A stretch of 64,000 bases of DNA from Mariniphaga sp964559175 (GTDB lineage Bacteria > Bacteroidota > Bacteroidia > Bacteroidales > Prolixibacteraceae): positions 33,978 to 97,977 of the forward strand of contig CAZLGT010000010.1 in the NCBI GenBank assembly GCA_964559175.1, written 5' to 3'. Of this stretch, positions 57,550 to 64,000 are shown piece after piece; positions within the stretch are counted from its first letter, which is position 1; the number at the start of each line of letters is the position of its first letter. The translations under genes were made by a program, and so were the position numbers. The notes under the pieces were generated by a model. That model was not told the DNA's origin, made no database searches, and saw only the letters and a list, made by a program, of their open reading frames with translations.

Positions 57550-58488
57550 TTAGAAATATCTTGGCGAGGTCACCAGTTCTTTCAGTGTCCTCAGCTCATA
57601 CGAAACCATGATTTCATGTGTTCCGCTATGGTAATTCTGCAATTTCGTTGTAGAGAAATCAAAAGCATATCCAATGCGAAGATCGTTGCCGAAGATCCAT
57701 TGGGCAATGGCGCCAAAGCTGTCGTTTGAACGCCACATGGCGCCAAGCCACAAACGTTCGTTAAACAGGAAATTGGCTGACAGATCAAGCTGTACAGGAG
57801 CCCCCTGGATGGCTTTGGTCATGAACGTTGGTTTAAACTTCATGTTTTGGCCTACATCGAAAACCATTCCACCTTCAAGGTAGTAGTGCCTGAAATCAGC
57901 CTCGATAGCAAAGTTGTTCGGATTATCGCCTTCCATTTCATTGTGCAGTAATTTTGGCACCGATAAGCCAACGTAGTACCTTGGATTGTACATGAACAAC
58001 CCAACTCCAAAGTTTGGTACAAACTTATTCTCAAGGTCTCCCTGGAACAGCGGGTCATTCGCATCCACTATTGCATATTCGGTTAAGTTGTTGGAATAAT
58101 TGGTGAATCCCGCCTTCAATCCCATACGCAAATTGGTTTGATTGCTCACTTTAATTCTGTAGGAATAATCACCCCATAAACCAAACTTTTTTTCCTTAAA
58201 AACATTGTCGCTGATGACATTCAGCCCCAGAGCAACTTTGTTATTGCTCATGGGAGCCTGCATCGAAAAAGTGTAGTTTCTCGGGGCGCCGTCCCAGCCA
58301 ACCCATTGCTGCCGGGCAAGAGCCATAAAACCCAGTGATTCCCATGTTCCGGCATAAGCCGGGTTCACGGTTTGTGAGTTAAAAAAGTACTGTGTGTACA
58401 TTGGATCCTGTTGTGCAAAGGATGCATTGGCAATGATTACCAGAACCAGAATCCCTAACCCTTTTTTGATATTTAATTTGAATTTCAT
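57550..58488 (-). CDS. PorP/SprF-family type IX secretion outer membrane protein
   Basis: 312 residues from the ATG at 58488, the start of the signal peptide (GLGILVLVIIANASFAQ); a longer frame start lies in the adhesin's stop region. The mature protein opens with QQDPMYTQYFFNSQTVNPAYAGT, the hallmark of the family. SprF proteins are outer membrane barrels needed to deliver their adjacent large adhesin (SprB). It lies 28 bases after the end of the giant adhesin gene on the same strand, the same arrangement as sprB-sprF. Confidence 0.94.
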   Translation of the reverse strand: MKFKLNIKKGLGILVLVIIANASFAQQDPMYTQYFFNSQTVNPAYAGTWESLGFMALARQQWVGWDGAPRNYTFSMQAPMSNNKVALGLNVISDNVFKEKKFGLWGDYSYRIKVSNQTNLRMGLKAGFTNYSNNLTEYAIVDANDPLFQGDLENKFVPNFGVGLFMYNPRYYVGLSVPKLLHNEMEGDNPNNFAIEADFRHYYLEGGMVFDVGQNMKFKPTFMTKAIQGAPVQLDLSANFLFNERLWLGAMWRSNDSFGAIAQWIFGNDLRIGYAFDFSTTKLQNYHSGTHEIMVSYELRTLKELVTSPRYF

Positions 58489-58516
58489 CTTATTCTTTTT
58501 TTTCAGATTAAACATT

Positions 58517-61500
58517 TTAATTGCCTCTGTTAAGGAATACGGAGCCGGTAATCGGGTCGCTTCCATCATTTAAATACAAGATAAAGAAGTATGTCCCCAT
58601 TGGCAGTTTCTCTTTGCCAACAGTCATTTTTTTATTAGAACTTCCATCCCACCAGGCATCGGTAGATCCCCAGCGGTCGGTGTTTCCGTAATCTTCCTGC
58701 TCGTAAAGCAGGATTCCCCATCTGCTGTAAACTTCGAGTTTCGCATTCGGATAATCATCGAAACAAGTAATCTCGAAGTAGTCATTAAATCCATCATTAT
58801 TTGGTGAAAACGCATTCGGAACGAACATTTCACATGGTTCCGGTTCTTGTTCACCCGGGTCACCCGGTATGGTATCAGCAGGCGCTGCTTCAACTATAAT
58901 GTAAGCTGTTGCATAGTCGCAGGCAACCGGATTTCCGTCATCGCAAACCTGATAGATGAATTGATCGTTTCCGACAAATCCTTCATACGGAATATATGTA
59001 AATGTTCCGTCGGGCAACAATGCCATGGTGCCGTTTACTGTGGGAACAAGCAGGCTGAAATCAACCTGGTTGTCGCCTTCCGGGTCGTAATCGTTTAGAG
59101 AAACATCACCTTCCAGGGTGGTATCTTCCAAAATAAAGTAGGCATCATCTACCGCTACCGTTGTGTTGACTTCATCAGCAACTTCCCTGATTTTAATTGT
59201 TACTTCAGCAGTAGCACAAAGTGAAGGAGTACCGTCATCACAGATTTCATAAATGAATGAAACCAGGCCGGTAAAGTCTTCCTCGGGAATATAGGTGAAT
59301 GTTCCGTCATTGTTAATGATAACTGTTCCGGAAGCCGGCTGTGTAACAGGTACCGTAACAATGGATATGTTATCGCCATCCGGATCATAATCGTTGGCAA
59401 TCAGGTTGCCATTTACAGGCGTATTGTTCCTTCCAACATAGTTATCCTCCACTGCTACCGGTGGTCTGTTCACATCTTCTTCTTTTTCAAGAATAACGGT
59501 AATAGTCACAATGGCATTGTCACATAAGCCACCCGGGTCACAAATCTGATATTCAAACTGGTCTTTACCCACAAACCCTGTATTGGGAGTATAGGTATAG
59601 GAACCGTCTGAATTGAATACCAGCGTTCCGTTTGAAGGAGTCGTAATTGGAGTGGTATTCAGAATCAGTTCGTCACCATCCGGATCAAAGTCGTTGGTAA
59701 GTACCCATCCGTCAACCGGTACATTAATATGAGTTGTGTTGATGTCATCACGGGCAACCGGTGGGTGGTTGATTTCAGTGATGGTAATTTCACAAACGGT
59801 TTCGCAACCTTCAGCATCGGTAACAGTAACCGTATAAGTTCCTGCTGCCAGGTCTGTTGCTGTAGCTGTAGTTTGGCCGTCGCTCCAGAGGTAAGTATAT
59901 TCTCCCCATCCTCCGGCAGCTGTAACGGTGGCTTCGCCATCGTTGCCATTGACAAATGTAACGTTACTTACCAATTCCACTGAACAAGATAATTGTATTT
60001 CCGGCTCAGTGATAGTGACTTCACAAGTTGTTTCACACCCTTCGGCATCGGTAACAGTAACTGTATAAGTTCCTGCTGCCAGATCTGTTGCAGTAGCTGC
60101 GGTTTGACCGTCGCTCCAGAGGTAGGAGTATTCACCCCAGCCTCCTTCGGCAGTAACGGTAGCTTCACCATCGTTTCCGCCAACGCAGGTTACCGGATTC
60201 AGCATGTCGGCTACACAAGCCAGTCCTTCTTCCGGTTCCGTAATGGTAACTTCGCAAGTAGTTTCACACCCTTCGGTATCGGTAACAGTAACTGTATAAG
60301 TTCCTGCTGCCAGATCTGTTGCAGTAGCTGCGGTTTGACCGTCGCTCCAGAGGTAGGAGTATTCACCCCAGCCTCCTTCGGCAGTAACGGTAGCTTCACC
60401 ATCATTTCCACCAACGCAGGTTACCGGGTTCACCATATCGGCTGTACAAGCCAGTTCTTCTTCCGGTTCCGTAATGTTCACTTCGCAGGTGGTTTCACAT
60501 CCTTCGGTGTCGGTAACCGTTACTGTGTAAGTTCCTGCCGCCAGACCTGTTGCGGTAGCTGTGGTTTGTCCGTCGCTCCAGAGGTAGGAGTATTCACCCC
60601 ATCCTCCTTCGGCAGTAACGGTAGCTTCACCATCGGAGCCACCAGCGCAGGTTACCGGGTTCACCATATCGGCTGTACAAGCCAGTTCTTCTTCTGGTTC
60701 CGTAATGGTCACTTCGCAAACGGTTTCACAACCCTCGGCATCGGTAACAGTAACTGTGTAAGTTCCTGCTGCCAGACCTGTTGCGGTAGCTGTGGTTTGT
60801 CCGTCGCTCCAGAGATAGGTGTATTCCCCCCAACCTCCTTCAGCAGTAACGGTAGCTTCACCATCGGCGCCACCAACGCAGGTTACCGGGTTCACCATAT
60901 CGGCAGAACAAGCCAGTTCTTCTTCGGGTTCAGTAATTGTTACTTCGCAAAGGGTTTCACAACCTTCGGCATCGGTAACTGTAACTGAATATGTTCCCGC
61001 AGCAAGTCCTGTTGCAGTTGCAGTAGTCTGACCGTCGCTCCAGAGGTAGGTGTATTCACCCCAGCCTCCGCCGGCAGTTACAGTAGCTTCGCCATCGGCG
61101 CCACCAGCGCAGGTTACCGGGTTCACCATATCGGCAGAACATGTCAGTTCTTCTTCCGGTTCTGTGATGGTCACTTCGCAGGTGGTTTCACATCCTTCGG
61201 CATCGGTAACAGTAACTGTGTAAGTTCCTGCTGCCAGACCTGTTGCGGTAGCTGTGGTTTGTCCGTCGCTCCAGAGATAGGTGTATTCCCCCCAACCTCC
61301 TTCAGCAGTAACGGTAGCTTCACCATCGGCGCCACCAACGCAGGTTACCGGGTTCACCATATCGGCAGAACAAGCCAGTTCTTCTTCCGGTTCTGTGATG
61401 GTTACTTCGCAATTTGTTTCAGCTCCGTTTGCATCCGTTACTAATACAGTATGCAGTCCGGCTGTTAAGCCAACGGCTGTAGCAGTAACCTCTCCGTTAC

Positions 61501-64000
61501 TCCACAAATAGTTGAAAGGTTCAACTCCTCCGGCTGCAATTACTGTAGCTGATCCGTCTTCACCTCCTGTACAAATTTTTGATTTTATAACCTCAATGGA
61601 ACAGGTGAGTTGGCCTGGTTCTGTAATAGTGATTTCGCAGGTTGTTTCACATCCTTCACTGTCAGTAACTGTTACGGTGTGAAGTCCGGCGCTAAGCTCG
61701 GTGGCAGTGGCGGTTGTTTCACCATTATCCCATAAGTAAGTATAATTGCCATTTCCGCCTTCTACCGTCACTGTTGCCATGCCATCGGCAGCCCCTGTGA
61801 TGGAAACAGGTCCTTCCTGAACAATGGAGCAGCTCATAACATCGGGTTGTGTAATTACAATTCCGGTGAGTTCGTCGGAACATCCGTTTGCATCGGTCAC
61901 AGTAACAGCGTATGTTCCCGGTTCCAGGTCAGCAAGGTCCTGGGTAGTGGCAAAAGCTACTCCGTCTTTGGTCCATGCATAAGTATAAGGCGCCGTTCCG
62001 CCGGTAACAGAAATATCGATTGAACCATCGGCATCGCCGTTGCATGTAACATCCACTCCTGAATCGAGTGTAGCCACCAGTTCATCGGGTTGTGTAATTA
62101 CAATTCCGGTGAGTTCGTCGGTACATCCGTTTGCATCGGTCACAGTAACAGCGTATGTTCCCGGTTCCAGGTCAGCANNNNNNNNNNNNNNNNNNNNNNN
62201 NNNNNNNNNNNNNNNNNNNNNNNNNNNNNNNNNNNNNNNNNNNNNNNNNNNNNNNNNNNNNNNNNNNNNNNNNNNNNGTCCTGGGTAGTGGCAAAAGCTA
62301 CTCCGTCTTTGGTCCATGCATAAGTATAAGGCATCGTTCCGCCGGTTACAGAAATATCGATTGAACCGTCGTTATCTCCGTTGCATGTTATATCTGTTTC
62401 ATCAACAAGTGAAACAGTAAGTTCACTGGGTTGAGTAATAATAACACTGCAGGTAGATGTAACTCCGTTGTCGTCTGTTATGGTAACCGAATATACACCA
62501 GCTTCAAGTCCACTAACAGATGCAGTCGTTTCACCATTGCTCCATTCATAAGTGTAAGGCTCAAATCCACCGTTGCCAATAACGTAAGCTTCTCCATCAT
62601 TTCCACCAAAGCAAGAGATTGGATTGGCAATTCGGATGGAACAGAAAAGGACGTCAGGTTCAGTGATAATAACGTCACAGGAAGTTTCACAACCATTAAT
62701 GTCGGTAACAGTTACGGTGTGTGTGCCGGCATCGAGTGCGGTGGCTGTAGCAGTGGTTTCACCGTTATCCCAAAGGTAGGTATATCCTTCTGTGCCTCCC
62801 GTAACAGTTACTGTGGCAACACCGTCACTTCCTCCAAACACACTTACAGGGTTATCCTGATTGACAGAGCAGATGAGTTCATCGGGTTCGGTAACGTCGA
62901 GTGTACCTGAATCTTCACAATCGTTCTCATCGGTTACGCTCCATGTGTAGGCTGTTCCGGCATCAATTCCGGAGAATACGCCGGTAGAATTTGTAACCCC
63001 GTCGAAAGTGTAGGTGTAAGCCCCTGTTCCGCCCAGAGCAGTGATGGTAACAGTTGCTGTTCCACCGAAGCAGTCGATAGCTGTAGTCACGTTTGCCGAA
63101 GCTTCGAGTTCGTCCGGCTGTTCAACGTCGAGTGTACCTGAATCTTCACAATCGTTCTCATCGGTTACGCTCCATGTGNNNNNNNNNNNNNNNNNNNNNN
63201 NNNNNNNNNNNNNNNNNNNNNNNNNNNNNNNNNNNNNNNNNNNNNNNNNNNNNNNNNNNNNNNNNNNNNNNNNNNNNNGGTAACAGTTGCTGTTCCACCG
63301 AAGCAGTCGATAGCTGTAGTCACGTTTGCCGAAACTTCGAGTTCGTCCGGTTGTGTAATTAATACATTACAGGTCGTTTCTGCTCCGTTTGCATCAGTTA
63401 CAGTGACAGTGTGCGTACCTGCAGTTAATGATGTTGCGGTAGCTGTTGTTTCTCCATTATCCCAAAGGTATGTGTAGCCTTCAACACCGCCATTAACAGT
63501 GACAGTAGCGACACCATTTGATTCTCCATTACAAATTACCGGACTGTCCATTGTAATTGAACAGGAAAGTTGACCGGGTTCGGTAATCGTTACATTACAT
63601 GTAGTTTCACATCCATTGGCATCGGTAACAGTAACTGTGTGCAATCCGGCATCAAGACCGGTAGCTGTGGCAGTGATTTCACCGTTATCCCATTCGTATG
63701 TATATGGTTCAATACCACCCGATACAGTTACCGTTGCTTCACCGTCGCTTCCTCCAAAGATACTGACAGGACTGTCCTGGTTGACTGAGCATATGAGTTT
63801 GTTGGGTTCGGAAACGGTAACCTGAGAGGTTGTAGCCGTACAGTCGTTTGCATCTTTAACGGTGAAAGTGTAGTCACCGGCAGCCAGGCCGCTGAAAACA
63901 TTTGAAGCCTGGAAATTTGTCCCGTCGATGCTGTATTGCAGGGTCCCTGTTCCGCCGCTGGCAGTAACAGTAATCTGTCCATTACTACCTCCGTTGCAGC
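58517..64000 (-). CDS. Giant SprB-like type IX-secreted adhesin (3' part; two assembly gaps)
   Basis: One open coding region running off the window; the 5' end and signal peptide are missing. From the window edge it has many SprB-type repeats of about 77-81 residues (NGGSNGQITVTASGGTG, then DANGCSDELTGIVITQPD), then an eight-unit array (59784-61631), three cadherin-like repeats (58.8-59.8 kb; PPVARDD...NDFDPDGDEL...YTYTPNTGFVGKDQFEYQIC), and a C-terminal gliding-motility/type B sorting domain (MFVPNAFSPNNDGFNDYFEI...GTYFFILYLNDG). The two 100-N runs shift the apparent frame; putting in the lengths implied by the repeat period restores it. It likely mediates surface adhesion or gliding, secreted with the SprF-like protein encoded next to it. 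Confidence 0.9.
59784..61631 (-). repeat. Eight near-identical 231-bp (77-residue) adhesin repeats
   Basis: The landmark CGCTCC recurs at 59881, 60112, 60343, 60574, 60805, 61036 and 61267, always 231 bases apart, with a more diverged match at 61498. Each unit encodes SYLWSDGQTTATATGLAAG-type sequence followed by a DAEGCETTCEVTITEPEE-like segment. The copies at 60.0-61.4 kb differ by only a few bases, which favours recombination and length change. Confidence 0.92.
61841..62326 (-). repeat. Near-identical 243-bp (81-residue) adhesin repeats spanning gap 1
   Basis: The unit starting at 61841 is repeated from 62084, 243 bases later, with few changes (for example GGAACATCC versus GGTACATCC). The N-run lies inside the second copy. 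Each unit encodes LADLEPGTYAVTVTDANGC-type sequence. Confidence 0.85.
62178..62277. other. 100-N assembly gap 1 in the adhesin gene
   Basis: Exactly 100 N, a placeholder length. The flanks GGTCAGCA and GTCCTGGG are continuous in the intact copy at 61929-61943 with only AG between them, so the true gap is 2 bases plus a whole number of 243-base units. A 2-base gap restores the reading frame across it. Confidence 0.85.
63179..63278. other. 100-N assembly gap 2 in the adhesin gene
   Basis: Exactly 100 N. In the intact copy the flanks CTCCATGTG and GGTAACAGTT are 98 bases apart (62948-63045), so the true length is 98 bases plus a multiple of the 231-base unit. This also restores the frame. Confidence 0.85.

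Noticed and set aside
59993..60988. Long + strand frames across the adhesin repeats, one of 331 codons, Cys/Ser-rich
   Set aside because: They are antisense shadows of the 231-bp repeats; the minus-strand translation has recognised domains and a proper C-terminal sorting domain.
62140..63644. Separate adhesin-like genes between the N-runs
   Set aside because: They are pieces of one gene; the apparent frame changes come from placeholder gap lengths, as the repeat period shows.
58517..64000. Regular repeats considered as a CRISPR array
   Set aside because: The units are 231-243 bp, coding, and have no short conserved repeat with unique spacers; no cas genes are near.

Overview
The window looks like a chromosomal segment of a Bacteroidota bacterium, most likely an anaerobic or facultative Bacteroidia/Marinilabiliales-type organism. 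The evidence is type IX secretion signals (type A and type B sorting domains), a PorP/SprF-family protein beside a giant SprB-like adhesin, a TonB-plug protein, many lipoproteins, several glycoside hydrolases, FISUMP proteins, and few strong Shine-Dalgarno sites. The genus cannot be fixed from the sequence. No stretch longer than 300 bases lacks a gene.

Layout. 1-4.2 kb: an alginate-export-like porin (cut by the window edge), the nrfHA ammonia-forming nitrite reductase operon, and a divergent porin-like protein. 4.3-13.5 kb: an aromatic/2-oxoacid block on the + strand: ACT protein, phenylacetate-CoA ligase, second ACT protein, prephenate dehydratase, flavodoxin-like protein, aminotransferase, Crp-type regulator, then a four-subunit 2-oxoacid:ferredoxin oxidoreductase. 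That oxidoreductase operon is disturbed twice: a four-helix-bundle (23S rRNA intervening-sequence type) gene sits between its first two subunits, and a HEPN/MNT toxin-antitoxin-like pair lies just after its last gene, followed by a decayed second copy of that gene's 3' end. 14.4-20.7 kb (minus): GH95 fucosidase, plug-only TonB-family protein, glycosyltransferase, barrel protein, C1 peptidase. 20.9-25.8 kb: TPR protein and a large FAD/Fe-S dehydrogenase. 25.8-31.8 kb (minus): probable operon ugd - Wzi-like - cytidylyltransferase/GHMP-kinase fusion - GNAT/ATP-grasp fusion, probably surface polysaccharide related.

32.0-39.3 kb: M28 peptidase, then a tightly packed four-gene + strand operon: a VWA-like membrane protein and three paralogous lipoproteins of unknown function. 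39.4-42.0 kb: GH51 arabinofuranosidase and a CvfB-type S1 protein whose stop codon lies in a hairpin repeat. 42.1-47.1 kb: an A+T-rich accessory island of exported proteins, several damaged: one frameshifted by a 10-bp tandem duplication, one split by an in-frame TGA, one truncated peptidase, and two FISUMP lipoproteins sharing a duplicated 5' half. 47.2-53.6 kb: GH43-like, SUI1, MBL hydrolase, esterase, TIM-barrel isomerase, thioredoxin and small genes, ending in a regulator/membrane-protein pair with clear tandem operator-like repeats. 53.7-57.5 kb: butyrate kinase and phosphate butyryltransferase, tRNA-Arg(CCG), and a compact HD/YjbQ/BFD-like operon. 57.5-64 kb: PorP/SprF protein and the 3' part of a giant adhesin with two 100-N assembly gaps.

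Putting this together: the cell probably respires nitrite to ammonia, interconverts aryl or branched-chain acids and 2-oxoacids through acyl-CoA ligase and ferredoxin-linked enzymes, can make ATP from acyl-phosphates, degrades fucose- and arabinose-containing glycans, and exports large adhesins by type IX secretion. These physiological links are inference from gene families. Family assignments rest on motif recognition, not on database searches.
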